64,000 bases of DNA from Annulohypoxylon bovei var. microspora (GCA_022836615.1 MU405255.1:1-64000), one strand, 5' to 3'. Shown: positions 23,990 to 35,985, counted from the stretch's first letter. The notes: generated from the letters alone by a model not told the origin. Numbers and translations are program-made.

Positions 23990-24865
23990 TCACAGCACGA
24001 GACTATAAACGAGCCCGCCCAGAGCTGCCGTCTTCAACCAGGCCGTGCTCCCGACCAGAAACTGCTTTGCCTTGCCTGCTGCTGCGTCGCTCGTGGCGTC
24101 AGGTGGGCAGCTCACCACCGGATCCACGCTCTTGCATGCCTTGGAAGTGATGGCTGCTGAGATGCTCGACGCAGCCGAAGCGTCTATGGTGGGCGCGCAG
24201 GACTTTGCAGTGGTTGGGCCTGTCTGAAAGGGAGGCGCGATGACGGCGCACGTTTCTCGGCCGTCGTATTTGCTTGGGTTTGGGGTGTCCAAGGTTCCTG
24301 TCACGTTGAAGGTGAAGTATCTCTCCGTGGTATTGGCGCAGGTATCACTGTCCGCGTCTGTAGCAGTGACGAGATCAGGCTGCTGCGCCCCGTTCTTGGT
24401 GGTGAAGTCTAAGTAGCTGACCCGGTTATAGTAAGTAATGCTAGACGCCTTGTTGGATCCTGCGGATGTAGGCCTTGAGCAGTTCCCTGAGCTCAAGCTC
24501 CAGACGAGCGCCCAGGCACCTTCGGTAGCGTTGAATACGTTGGTAGTTGTGAACGCATAGTAGGGGTCGCTACTAGTATTGGTGAAATTAACATATATCA
24601 AATCTATGCCCCCGGTGAAGGTAGGTCCGTGTGGGTTGGCGGGCTGGTAGATGTCCCAGTCGAAGTTCAGGTCGAGGGGCGCGGCGAGCTGTGAGTTATA
24701 GATGGCAAAAACGATAGGTGTGAGTGCCGAAGGCGCGAATGTATCATTGCGCGGGAATACCAGGTGCACCTCTACTGTCGCCGGGAACACGACTGCTTGC
24801 ACCGTAGGCCAACATAGCAAGATTGGGAGCAAAAGGCGACACAGCTGGCGGTAAGAGTCAAACAT
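23990..24865 (-). CDS. Secreted DUF7136-family protein, probably GPI-anchored
   Basis: Single-exon gene of 291 residues. The chosen start is Met at 24865, since MFDSYRQLCRLLLPILLCWP is a good signal peptide with likely cleavage after VQA. An upstream in-frame Met at 24916 would add 17 residues. The mature part opens with FPATVEVHLVFPRNDTFAPS and contains PIVFAIYNSQLAAPL, the pattern of the fungal DUF7136 family. There are at least six N-glycosylation sequons (NDT, NFT, NTS, NAT, NCS, NTT, NVT) and several spaced cysteines. A small-residue linker followed by a C-terminal hydrophobic tail (LKTAALGGLVYSLVL) suggests GPI anchoring. The family's function is unknown; members are found at the cell surface or wall. 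Confidence 0.8.
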   Translation of the reverse strand: MFDSYRQLCRLLLPILLCWPTVQAVVFPATVEVHLVFPRNDTFAPSALTPIVFAIYNSQLAAPLDLNFDWDIYQPANPHGPTFTGGIDLIYVNFTNTSSDPYYAFTTTNVFNATEGAWALVWSLSSGNCSRPTSAGSNKASSITYYNRVSYLDFTTKNGAQQPDLVTATDADSDTCANTTERYFTFNVTGTLDTPNPSKYDGRETCAVIAPPFQTGPTTAKSCAPTIDASAASSISAAITSKACKSVDPVVSCPPDATSDAAAGKAKQFLVGSTAWLKTAALGGLVYSLVL

Positions 24866-26187
24866 CGTCAGATAAAAGAAGGGGGGGTAGGGGAGTAGCC
24901 GATTGCATAGAAGCACGTAGAGTACCTAGTAGCAAGACACACGAGAAGGGAGGAATGTCGATGTTTAAAGAACCTCAGCATTCAGCTTTCGGGGACAGGG
25001 CTAGCGTAGCCCCATCTAGGTAGGTATGCCAAGAGCATTGTCGTGCCCAATTGAAGCAAGTCGCATGAGCACGTTGCTCGGGTTCGTTTACGGCACAGTC
25101 AATACGACATCATCCATGGAAATACTATAGTCAGCACTAAGAGACTCGATATTAGCTATTAAGCGAGAAATAAAACGTGACACCTTCTGGTGATTAGGTA
25201 GAGGATACTCGAAGCTGATCATACTGTCGACGAAGCTGATGACAGCGGTTTATGCATAAATTATAATACACGTTTCTATATTTTCACTTTTTTCATGTAG
25301 TGGTGGTTTCAAGACAAGTCGGATGAGCATGTCTACTTCTGGAGCGACTATTCCTACTCTAAGCATGTTCAGGATGAAAACAAAAATAAAAACAGCTCCT
25401 TTACTACCCGACTAGGCCTCGCGGTTAGACCACTCCTTGTGATTGGACTCGAGATTGAGTACCTTAAGATGCCATTTTTCTCGGTTATTATAACTACCTA
25501 CCTAGGTAGGTATCTAACCTAGTAAGTACGTTCATGTGGGCTCTAAGAAAATGTGTCTATACCTTAGGTACCTACCTAGTTACGCCATTATAATACTCTT
25601 TGGGCTGTTCTTTGTCAAATATTATCTTTCTTCGTTAAAGGCTGCGATAGGGGGTATTGTGATGACATTGTGTTAGACAATGTATTGCACCTAGAGCTTC
25701 TTATCAACCAAACGAGGGCAAAGAAAACATGTTATTCTTGATACAACGCATTGAGAAGAAAGGAAAATCTATAAAGGATGAAGTATATACTCGTTACTAA
25801 ACGTATTGGCCACCTAGGTATATTTGATTTGAATTTTTATTTAACCAAACCTAACAAACAAAACTCACACTATCAACATTGTCAGAATAGACAAGGCCAC
25901 CATGTCATGTGTAGGTAATTACAAGCCACACAGCTCAAAGAAATTTCAAAAGTTAAGCATGCTATTAATAAGTTAACTGTATACTGTGAAGACAATGGCG
26001 AGTGATCCTTTCGAATAACCCTTCATGACCTTCATGACCTTCGGGTATAAATGGAATGAGATATCAAGTTATTAGTCGACCAACACCACAAAATCCAAAC
26101 AATACACTATTCAATAACTTATAAAAAAGCACAAGCAAAACACTCAAAACAAAAACAAAAACAAAAAAAACACCCTCAACATCAACA
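24866..26187. other. Intergenic region upstream of the CaaX gene
   Basis: About 1.3 kb. It holds the promoters of the DUF7136 gene (minus) and the CaaX gene (plus). TACCTAGGTA-like motifs occur at about 25495-25521 and 25564-25584. No other gene was seen. Confidence 0.55.
26046..26053 (+). promoter_or_regulatory. TATA box of the small CaaX gene
   Basis: TATAAATG at 26046-26053 lies 135 bp before the ATG at 26188. It follows a direct repeat of CTTCATGAC (about 26020-26040). Between them the leader is rich in A and C (repeated ACAAAA units, then CAACATCAACA just before the ATG). This leader type is common in strongly expressed fungal genes. Confidence 0.55.
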
Positions 26188-26331
26188 ATGGCCAACATGA
26201 AGAATACTACCTCCACCCGTGCGAAGAAGCCCGCTCCCCCTAAGAAGGGAGGGCTCTTCGACTTCAGCGACACCGACAGCGGCCTTAACTCAGGTAACAA
26301 CTCCGGGTCAGGTGGTTGCTCAGTCATGTAA
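26188..26331 (+). CDS. 47-residue CaaX-box protein, candidate prenylated peptide
   Basis: Uninterrupted frame of 47 codons: start MANMKNTTSTRAKKPAP, middle PKKGGLFDFSDTDSG, end SGSGGCSVM followed by TAA. The last four residues, Cys-Ser-Val-Met, form a canonical CaaX box, and a Met in the last position favours farnesyltransferase. The N-terminus is basic and the centre acidic, followed by a Gly/Ser/Asn linker. Length, precursor-like composition and the CaaX end match ascomycete a-factor-type lipopeptide pheromone precursors, whose mature form is the short C-terminal piece. However, I see no aromatic or YNG-like core in front of the Cys. It may instead be a small membrane-tethered protein of unknown role. 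The ATG has a strong context (CAACA-ATG-GCC), a TATA box lies upstream, and no intron is required. An internal GGTAAC could act as a splice donor but is not needed. Confidence 0.65.
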   Translation: MANMKNTTSTRAKKPAPPKKGGLFDFSDTDSGLNSGNNSGSGGCSVM

Positions 26332-28139
26332 TGGCTGCAGTTAACTATCTAAACATGAGAGCACGAGTTATGTTTACCGAAACGAATTCTTTAGGGATAA
26401 CTAGCATGATCTTAGTCAAGGTTGGGCGTAGGTGGCACTCCTTTACCACACCCAACAAGTAGTTATAAGCGTCACTCTTTACTTTTCTTATGTCTTCAAT
26501 TACAACCCCTATACCATAGACTGTCTATACGGCTATATAGCTTGTTTCCTCATAGTGAACAGTATCGTGCATTAAAAACATTAACCGGATAGCTTCGTAC
26601 CTACCTATCTTCAAGCTAACCTGAGATGTTGATTAACTAGTTACCTTCCAAGGTAAGTTACCTGGGCTACCTAGATAGGTCTTTAGGGATAGTAAGAGAC
26701 ATCTTAAGATAGCAATTGTTACAGCAAAGATCTATGTAGGCCATAGGAGTGACTAGGTAACTTAATGCAATGGATATCCTACGAATGATATGTAGGATAG
26801 GTAGGTAGGGACCTAGGTACCTACCTATGAGGCTAATCCCCTATTTCCTTAACTGGCGGTTGTCTGTACTTTTTCTCTCTTCCTATCTCTTCCTAGAATT
26901 TGAAAACGTGTATTTATGATGACTATCACTCGTTAAGCATTCTAGCATTATAGGATAAAGTATATGATACAACAACTCTTACTACTCGATCCAGTACTTC
27001 ACGAGCCTTAACTTTGTTGCAATGAAGCCTCGCACACGTCGAAGCGAGGCTGCTTATAACGAAACCTCCCTGGCTAAATATCCTATCAGCCCCATTTTCT
27101 TAATTTAGCGTAGGTAGGCAGAGCTGTGGCTATGCTGCCATGTTTCTACCGAAAGAATAGCCACCGACACTGACGACGTCTGAACTCGGTGTAGGGCTGC
27201 GAAGTGCCGGATGTAGTAATACGGCATGGGTCTACCGTTACATTGTCACGCATAATTGTCTGCCTAGGCCGCCAGGCTGTCTACCTGCTTCGCACGGTAG
27301 GTACTCGATACTCGATCCTCGATCCTAGAAATTTGTAGTCCTCGTTGTAACTTTTAGGATATTCATGTTCTGTAGTAGTATGTGGTGAGAGTTATATTCA
27401 CGCTCTGAGGCGTCTCCTAGGTTTCTAGGGTCAAGTCGCAGGAACAAAACGGATGTAAGTATTGTCTTGGTCAGCTTCTTCAGCTTCTTGACTCTTACTC
27501 GTCATGGTATACCCCGACGGCTGCTGAGCGTTGTACGGCATGGTTTGTGCAGATTTATGAGGTCTGATGACCGCATTCTGCAGTGATTGTTATGATTGAC
27601 AGGGACCAAATCGACAACACTTTTCCTTTTCCCATTCCCTCTCCCTCGAAGAAAGTCGGTCAAGAAAGGTGAAAGTATCAAAAATGGGATAGCGATGCAA
27701 GAGATCAAGTCGTCCGCATCCGAACTCTTCTAACACTTAGAGAGGTGCAGTAAAGAGAGGAAGATGTAAAATGCTTCGATATACATGCTCGATACTTATA
27801 AAATGTAGGGAAGGACACGTACGTTTGCGAGTACCGAATATGTACTGAGCCTCGGTACAATGTTAATTGGAACCTATCAAGCGATCTGAGTGCGCTGGCA
27901 AGACTAAGCAGGGATTTGCTGCAAACTATTTATCTAATCCCTGCATGTATCAAGTCCCGCGACTGGTTTGCCGATAATAAAAAAGTGCGGAGGTGACGAT
28001 CGTTGGATTTATTGTATTTTCTTTTCTTTGTTTTATTGGAGAATAAAAGGTAAACATACATATGATAGGTAAACTTAATAAATAAATTAAAATAAACTTA
28101 AGATTCGTTATAAGTACCATAGCGGGAAAAGGTGGGAGC

Positions 28140-29120
28140 TTATAATGATTTAAAACTTAAAATAATTATTATATTTTTAAAATAATTATTATAAATTTTT
28201 AATAATTATTATAAATTTTTAATAATTATTATAAATTTATTTAATTATAATTATTATTAAAAAAAAAAAAATTATTTATAAAAAAATAATTATTATTTAT
28301 TTTTATAATTAATAAATTAAAAATATAATTAAAAAATAAATATTTTTAATTATTAAATAATCACGTGACTTAATGCGATAATAAAGTTAATGATATTTTT
28401 AAATTTTAAATTACATTTATAATAACATTTATAATAACATTTATAATATTATTTATAATATTATTTATAATATTATTTATAATAATAATAATAATAATAA
28501 AAACATTTAAAAAAAAAAAAATTTAAATGTTTTTTTTTTATTTTTTTATTTATAATAATATTTATAATAACATTTATAATAACATTTATAATAATAATAA
28601 ACTTTATATACATAATAATAATAATAATATTTAAAAAAAAAAATTTAAAAGTTTTTTTAATTTTTTTTTATTTTTTATATTCATATATTTATTTATTTAT
28701 TTATTCATTTATTTATTTATATATTTATACATTTATACATTTATATAATAATATTATTAATATTATTATCGTATTAAATTTATTAAATTAATAAATGTAA
28801 TAAATGCGTAATAATAAATACGTAATAATAAATACGTAAACGTGTAATAAATTAATAAACGTGTAATAAATTAATAAACGAATAATAAATTAATAAATTA
28901 ATAAATAAATAATAAATTAATAAATTAATAAATTAATAAATTAATAAATTAATAAATTAATAAATTAATAAATTAATAAATTAATAAATTAATAAATTAA
29001 TAAATGTAAAATAAAAAAGTAAAAAACGAGCTTTTTTTTCTTTTATTTATATTAATAATTATTTTTTTATTAATAATTATTTTCCATTAATAATTATTTT
29101 TTATTAATAATTATTTGCCT
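28140..29120. repeat. Extreme AT-rich low-complexity island
   Basis: About 1 kb consisting almost only of A and T. It is built of nested short repeats: TAATTATTATAAATTTT units (about 28165-28240), AACATTTATAAT units (about 28410-28480 and 28555-28600) and a perfect 8-bp repeat at 28910-29005. It is bounded by ordinary sequence on both sides. A CACGTGAC interrupts it near 28362. No coding frames are present. Possible origins are a mitochondrial intergenic insertion, slippage expansion, or heavily mutated repeat DNA. Confidence 0.85.
28910..29005. repeat. 8-bp tandem array (TTAATAAA)12
   Basis: About twelve head-to-tail copies of the octamer TTAATAAA, nearly perfect, inside the AT-rich island. 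Uniformity of the copies indicates recent expansion or a sequence-assembly product. Confidence 0.85.
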
Positions 29121-32100
29121 GCGAATAATTAATGAATAAAAGAACGATTAAAATAATGCCGGACCATTTTTCGAAAAAATAATGATTATTAGCTCCCTGC
29201 CATTCCCGGTACGGTAAGTAAAGAAGTTAACATTGGATTATTTATATAATATTTACATGTATATAGAACACGCTTCAATGTTATAGATAATGTATATGGA
29301 TACCTTAGGTACTTACCTAGGTATGTACACACATTAACTTACGGTACTTTACATCTAAGTTTACCTAGTAATCAAGGCTAGGAAGTACTTGCATATGAAG
29401 GTTCCTGTTGTTCCTACCGATCGCTCTGTAAACTCGATGTATGTGTTACGGAGCCGGGGTATGCTCCTACCTGTTCCTGTCGCTTGTTCCTATCCAATCG
29501 ATGTCTTTCCGCATTAGGCGAATCCGTTTCTCTCCTCTCCCGAAGATGCGTATCCATATATCCATCTCCTCTTCCCACTCTCTTCATTAATCAAGTCGTG
29601 ACGTGCAACAGCCCAGGCACAGATCTAGGCATCGAGAGATAGTTGTAACGGCAAACTCTTCCATCCCACCAAGAGCACGGCTCGATGAACAATGAGGAAG
29701 AGGGCCTGCATGACGGCAGCAATGCATGATGCAAGGTCGGAGACACCCCATCATCCCATCATCCCAAAGACAGCAATTCTCGGCGAAACAGAGCGGCTGC
29801 TGCAGAGTCACCGCATCTTTGCAAACACCCACCCATCCATCCATCCGTCCTATATACGTATACCTACCTACTAAGTATGTTACGTACACATTGCCAAATA
29901 CAATACGCGCATATTATTGATTATCACGGAGCGAGAGGGTATGCTGGATATATTTATTAGTTCGTCAGTTCGTCAGTTCCTGAGGTCGCTGACTGTATCC
30001 AGGTCGACATCCGCCGTCTACCCTACCGACCAACATTCCGACGGTACGACCGCCATCGACGTATCTATTCCTTGATTCGTCCGCATCTCTAAGGGTCGTT
30101 CCCGGACATTTCGACATATTTAACCTCCTAAGAGCTACCCCGTCAGCCGTGGATACCTGGATACATATCTAGCGTATCTATGTAGATACCTACATGTAGG
30201 TAGGTAGGTATTCGAGTCTCGACAGCACCGGCTCAAGGTGACAGGGTCGTCGACCTATGTACATATGTATGTAGGTAGGTAGGTAGGTAGGTATCTTATC
30301 TCGGGTCATCATCATCGACGTTGACGGTTTCTACCGATTCGCCGGGCTTGTAAAAAAGCTTATTATTAGTTTCCGCACTAGCATCTGCAGAATTTCAAGG
30401 TTCCATCCAAGGTTGCGAGGGAGAATAGTAGGTTAGGTATGTAGTGGTTGAGTAATTGATCAAGGTTACGCACCTTGAATGACAATTGAGGCCAAGCAAA
30501 CAGCTTGTTGAGCCTACATCTATGAACATAAACCTAAGTATACGCAAACATTTGAAGGTATTGATGCTTCGCACTTCTAGCCTAAGGTTGATAAATTAGG
30601 TGTGTAGGTAGTAGGTATTTGCAATCCTGTACTTCGGATTATCGACATCGACATCATGATTACCATCAATGATCATAATCGTGTTTACTCCACATTTATC
30701 TTTCTCTGACCCGACCCAGATTTTAAGATGGTCCATCGAATGTACTAACCGGTTGGAGCAGTTTTTGATTCAGGTCCCTTGTTTTCCCTTGTTTTCCCTT
30801 GGACCAGCACCCCAGGTATATGTAGGTACCTAGGTACTTGTACATACAAACACGCATCCAGCATCCATGATCTGTGAGGTCGAAACGAGAACTTTAAAAA
30901 ATGAGAAGGGAAGTCAGATTCAACGGCTGAGCCAACTTCTATTCTTGACTTCAAATGTTAATCTTATTATTTCCGTTTAACTTCTTAGCCGTTGTTTATG
31001 ACAGCGCTTCAGCCCATCGATAAAACGAGAGCTCACTCAGACACTACTACATACCAACCATAACCACTATATACCACAACCATTACAACCATCACTATAA
31101 CTACTATCACTCACTACAACCATCACCACTACCGCCACCACCATCACCCGCGGTTTTTTTGCAACCATCTGCGTGTTCCGTGTTCCCTTAACACGGTGAC
31201 CCGCAAGGTACAAAGAAGGGGAGGGGGCAGATGCTTTTTGGGTGCGGATAGCCGCGTACTTGGCAAGTGGACGCCGTGGATTCGACAAGGATTATTTAAA
31301 AAACTGTGCAAGGGTGGATGCATGTCTTGGTGACCCACTTCATCATACCTTGACCTAGCACAGCACAACTCACAAGCTCCCGCCCCCCTGCCCCCGATCC
31401 ACACACCAATCCACAATCCCATCCACACCCTTTTATTTTATTTTTTTCTTTCTTTCGCAAAAAGCTTTGAAGCAGTCCGGACCCTTGTTGACGAAAGCTG
31501 GCCTACCCATTACGGCCCCCAGCAGCCCCAGCTCGACCAGCCAAGGGGGGGCCAACCGAAAGAGCCAAGCAGTTCGAGGAAGGCCTAGCGCAAAAAAATA
31601 GAAGCAGAAGCAGAAGCAGGAGCACAAGCACAAGCACACAGCACTGCAACACAGCACCACAAAGCTGTGCATGCGCGCTTGTGTCCCTGTCGTATGGGTT
31701 TGTGTGAGACTGTGCTTCCTTAGACTGTTCAACTGAGAATACCTACCTACCAAGATAGATTTTCCCATTCCCGTACAGTTTTCGGTTCCTGCGCTACTCT
31801 GATTTACCCGTCTATCTTAAACTTATTCTACTCTCATACCGAAAAGGAAGAGAAAACATCTCGTATCTCGTATCTCGTTGACGCCGTCATCCTCTTTTAC
31901 CTAGCCTCTTTTCTCCTCTTCCTCTTCTTCCCTCCTTTGGCTCGTCTTACCTATCCCTATGAGGAGAAGCGCGTACCGAACAAAAGGTGTATACACGTTA
32001 GTGGTAGTGGGAGAAATAGAAGAGAAGAGAAGAGAAGAGAAAAGAAGAGTGAAGAGAGAAGAGATTAGGAGTCGTCGCTTTGTGTTTTATTGTTATTATT

Positions 32101-32256
32101 GTTATTATTTTTAACACGCTCCGAGGCGAAGAATACCTAAATTTCCTCGGTAGTGCTGGTAGTTCTGGTAGTTCTGGTGGCTAGACCTACCTATCCTTAC
32201 CGCATTATCCCCATACCTACCTAAGCACTAGGTGGGTAAAAACCCGTTGGGCGGCC

Positions 32257-35200
32257 ATGGATTCGAGACAGCCGCCTCAACTCCCTTTTGCTCGTAACAC
32301 CGCTGCATCACCACCAGTCTATGCACGATCGCCGTTCCCACCCGCGTCTAACTCGACCTCGACAGCGACAGCCACATCATCGCCATTTCATCCCTCGAAT
32401 CCTGCATCCGCAGGCCCTGCCGCGTACGGCGAACACCAGCGACGACCGTCCGACACGAGTCCTTTCTACCCGCAATCGAGACCGCCGCCGTCCTATGCGC
32501 CAGAGCCTACATCACATCCCGCGCCTACTCATTCGCGACATCACAGCTCGTCTTCCATTAATGTTCCTCTGACCCGGAACATGCCTCCTCCCTCGCCTCC
32601 TCAGCATCAGAACCAGAAACCGCCGGCTCCTCATCCTGCGCATCAGATGGGCCACTACGGCGGACCGCCGGCGCCAAGGGCTCCTCCTGTGAATCTCGGC
32701 CCCTCGAGCGCTTTTCCTTCGGCTCGAGAGCTTCCCGCGCTCAATTCTATACCTCGAACAGGGAGCACGGGCGGGAGCATGTCCATATCGTCGATGCTCG
32801 GGGGCCCCCCGCCAGCTCGCGAGCCTACCCCAGGCCACCCGGCTTCTTTCGCACCCCCGGTCACCACTTCTGCTGTTTCAGGGCCCGCATATGCTGCGTC
32901 GGTCCACGCGTCGCCCAGGATGCAGACTGCAAACGAATATGCCGCCTACAACAGGAGACCCCAAACACCTGACCAAGGTAGACCGTTTGACGCGAGAGAT
33001 CATAGGGGCAACGCAGCTGGATCGCCGCCGCAGGGCATGTACGGAACCCCCGAGCTGTCCCGATACAACACGCCGCAAGCGTATCCGCCGCGTGGTCCAC
33101 CGATGCCGCCGGCTGAAGAGAGGAGGGAACCGCCGGGACGGGCTCCCCCCAACAACGTGCCCCCTAGGCCGCACAGCCAGCCGAGATCTTATCACGGCAT
33201 ACCTCCGAGACCCGTGGAGATGGGGAGAGGACCGCCGCCCGGCGATCCCATGTATGGTAGGCGAGAAGAGGCGCGACCGCCTGGCCCGGCGGAATACAAC
33301 CCGGAGAGGCCACCTCGTGCCGTACCCTACGAAGAACAGCGCCGCTTCATCTCAGATCGGGAACTTAGGGAGCAGATGAACAGAGAGCAGATGAATAGAG
33401 AGCAGATGAACAGGGAACAGATGAGTAGGGAACAGATGAACAGAGAGCAGATGACTAGGGAGCAGATGAACAGGGAGCAGATGACTAGGGAGCAAATGAG
33501 CAGAGAAGCCGAGTTTATGGAGAGGGAGAGGAGAGAGAGAGAGAGGATGCAGTACGAAGAGCAGCGCCCTTTTATAGCCGACAGAGAGCGCATCGAAAGA
33601 GAAAGAGAAAGAGAACGCGAGATGGAAAGGGAGAGGGAAAGAGAACGGGACAGGGAGAGGGAGATGGAAATGCGCGAGAGGGCTAGGAGAGAAAGAACCA
33701 CGTCGGATCCGAGCCGCCCGCACGGCCAGCATCCCGTAGAGCTTGGCCCCCAGATGCTTTCGCGACAGCCGCCTTACGGAAGACCAGACCCCCGAGATCT
33801 AGCAGCCTGGCAGCGACCTGGTTACGATCAGCCGCCGCCGCCGCGGGATGCGTATGGTCAGGCTTACCCGGGCCCGCGGCCAGGCGAGTTTCCTTCCACT
33901 ACAGCCGCGCCGTACGGAGCGCATCCTGCTTATGCGCAGCCTCCTCCCCACGAACGCTTCCCAGCAACCGGCCCGCCTCCCCACGCGATACCTGCGAGCC
34001 AGCCAGGCCCGCAGCCTGCGCATCCGTTCGAGTCTCCCGACAGGCATCGGTTTGTCCAGGCGCACCCCCAGCAGCAGCCCCCGCCGCCGGCAGTTCATCG
34101 GGGTCGTCCCGCCGAGGAAGGTCCGCCCCCCCCTTCGGTCGCGTATAACGGCGGGCCCGGCTCGGCCGCGTTCGAAGCAGGTCGACCGCGCGTCATGGAT
34201 GATGGCCCTGCTCCCGCCGGGCACCAGAGAGGCTTCCTCGGCATCCAGGAGATAAACCGTAAAGGACGGGTATCGCCGCTGCCGCAGGCGGTTCAGGGTG
34301 CGCAGCCGCAGCTGCACGGCCCCGCGGGTGAGCCTGGGATCAAGAGCGAATTCGGCCGCATGTTCTCCGGCATAGGAAGCGGTGTTCGCGGTATCGGTGT
34401 CTCTAGCCCAGTGCCGCCCGTGATGCAAGCCCAATTCTCTAACGCGGGACCTGTGCGGCGTGACGACGAGCATCCCGGCCACGAGCAGCTCCCGGACGCC
34501 CCGGTGAAGGCGCCTACTAGAGGAAAGCGAAGAAAGGCTAAGGACGACGACGGCAAAGGTGATGACGATAGCACTGGCAGGATCACGCCGGTCGGTCGGG
34601 CTAAGCGTGCTAAGACCCACGCTCATCACCACCATCACCAGTAAGTAATAGCTCTTATGTTCCGTACGCTTCGGCCTGTATTCATTGTAATACTTTTTTT
34701 TAGTCATCATCATCACCATCACCATGGCCCGGAAAGAACCACCTCGCCCCCTCAAATAGCCAATGGGCAAATCAAAAACCTCAAAACTAACACACCGATA
34801 CCATCTCCAACAAACAAAGACTTCCCTAATCTTACTCATCATCACCAACCTCCTAGATCAGCCGCGGCCCCGTCCTCGAAGTCGGCGGCCCCCGGCACCA
34901 CCGTAATACCCAAGCCGAAGCACAAGATCTCGTCACAGGCGGTTCTCGACAGCGTCGCGGATCGGCCGCGAAAGCACCTCGGCGACGTCGTGTACCAGGT
35001 GGCTCTGAAGCCTAGCAAGTTAGAGTCGTCGCATTCCAAGTTCGGCTATTCGTCGAATCCGCGCCCGCTTCCGATGGACGTGATCAAGGGCAACGAGAAC
35101 TCGACTCTGACGGTGAAGATTCCTCGCGTCCACCTGAGCCCGCCCGCTCGCGAGGAGATCACGTCTCGCCGAGCCGTGTGGGGCACGGACGTCTACACCG

Positions 35201-35985
35201 ACGACTCTGATGTCGTCGCCGCGTGTATCCATGCGGGCTGGATCCGGGGTGAGTGGGGCGATGACGTGGACGTCGATCTGCTGGACCTGTACAAGACAGC
35301 TACCACGAAGAAGCAGCGCGTGGTACCCGCCGAGCAGCACCTCGAGGTCTTGACTTCGCCGCCGGCTTCTGGCCCCGTCCACATACCGGCAGACCGCGAT
35401 TTACACGTGACGCTCCTGGTTCTGCCTGCGCTGGAGAAGTACAACAGTTCGACCCGTTTCGGCATCCAGAGCCGCGAATTCGGCGGGACATATAACGGAC
35501 GGAAGTCGATACACGATGGCATCAGCTTCATGATTCAAAACGTACGTTGGGTGGACGGCGCCGCGCCGCAGAGCAGGCTTCGGGGTAAGGCGCGCAGGGA
35601 ACGGATAAGAAAAGCTATGAGCGAGGTCAACCGGAGCCAGGTGATTGATATAGGGGAAAAGGAAATACTGAGCAAGATGGTGACGGTACGGGATACTAGC
35701 GTCGGCAAGGAGAGGGGCAGCGGGAAGTCAGCCGACAGCAGCAGCGGAGAGGGCAATAAGGAGAATCGCCCCGCCGCATCGTCTCTGAATGATGCTGTCC
35801 CTACGCCGAACCAGGAAAAGCCTGGCATGGACACGAATATGGACTTAGACAGGAATGTTAAGGACAAGAGTGACTCGACAGATAGTCAGAGCACGAAGAC
35901 AGCAGACACCACCACCGCTACCCCTGCTGCAGGAAAAGAAGCGGAGAGTCACGGAGCGGATGAGTCTACAGGTGTATCTACGTAA
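32257..35985 (+). CDS. rxt3: Rxt3, subunit of the Rpd3L histone deacetylase complex
   Basis: Two exons, 32257-34640 and 34704-35985, encode 1221 residues. The N-terminal ~790 residues are disordered, rich in Pro, Ser, His and Arg. They include nine 5-residue (N/S/T)REQM repeats from about residue 370 and a charged Arg/Glu segment after them. A His tract of 13 residues is created across the 63-nt intron. The conserved Rxt3 domain covers about residues 880-1080, from PRKHLGDVVYQVALKP through AVWGTDVYTDDSDVVAACIH and AGWIRGEWGDDVDVDLLDLY, to SIHDGISFMIQNVRWVDG. The C-terminus is acidic and Ser/Thr-rich. In yeast, Rxt3 belongs to the large Rpd3 complex, which represses transcription by deacetylating promoter histones. 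The family is fungal, and long Pro-rich N-terminal extensions are usual in filamentous species. Confidence 0.9.
33364..33507 (+). repeat. 15-bp minisatellite encoding (N/S/T)REQM repeats
   Basis: Nine consecutive 15-bp units inside rxt3 encode REQM preceded by Leu, Asn, Ser or Thr. Units differ mainly at the codon before Arg and at synonymous sites, so the array has been kept in frame while diverging. It is followed by an Arg/Glu-rich region predicted to be helical. Confidence 0.85.

Larger units (their letters stand above)
26332..32256. other. Gene-poor 5.9-kb interval with an extreme AT island
   Basis: I could support no protein gene here. Positions 26332-28000 are moderately AT-rich and carry many TACCTA/TAGGTA motifs (for example about 26800-26825). 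Positions 28140-29120 form an island almost free of G and C, annotated separately. From 29200 to 31800 small frames occur but none has a domain or coding character. The last part (about 31800-32256) is the probable promoter and CT/GA-rich 5' leader of rxt3. Confidence 0.55.

Noticed and set aside
26064..26327. 87-codon minus-strand frame opposite the CaaX gene
   Set aside because: Phe/Val-rich shadow of the A/C-rich leader; the plus strand has promoter, leader and ATG context.
29587..29889. 100-codon minus-strand frame and overlapping plus-strand frames
   Set aside because: Short overlapping frames on both strands with no domain and no coding signature.
33799..34848. 349-codon minus-strand frame opposite rxt3
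   Set aside because: Antisense of Pro-rich coding sequence, crossing the rxt3 intron; no domain.
34657..35985. Separate gene starting at ATG 34657 (442 codons)
   Set aside because: Its start lies within the rxt3 intron; splicing 34640 to 34704 joins it in phase to the upstream frame and produces one Rxt3 protein.
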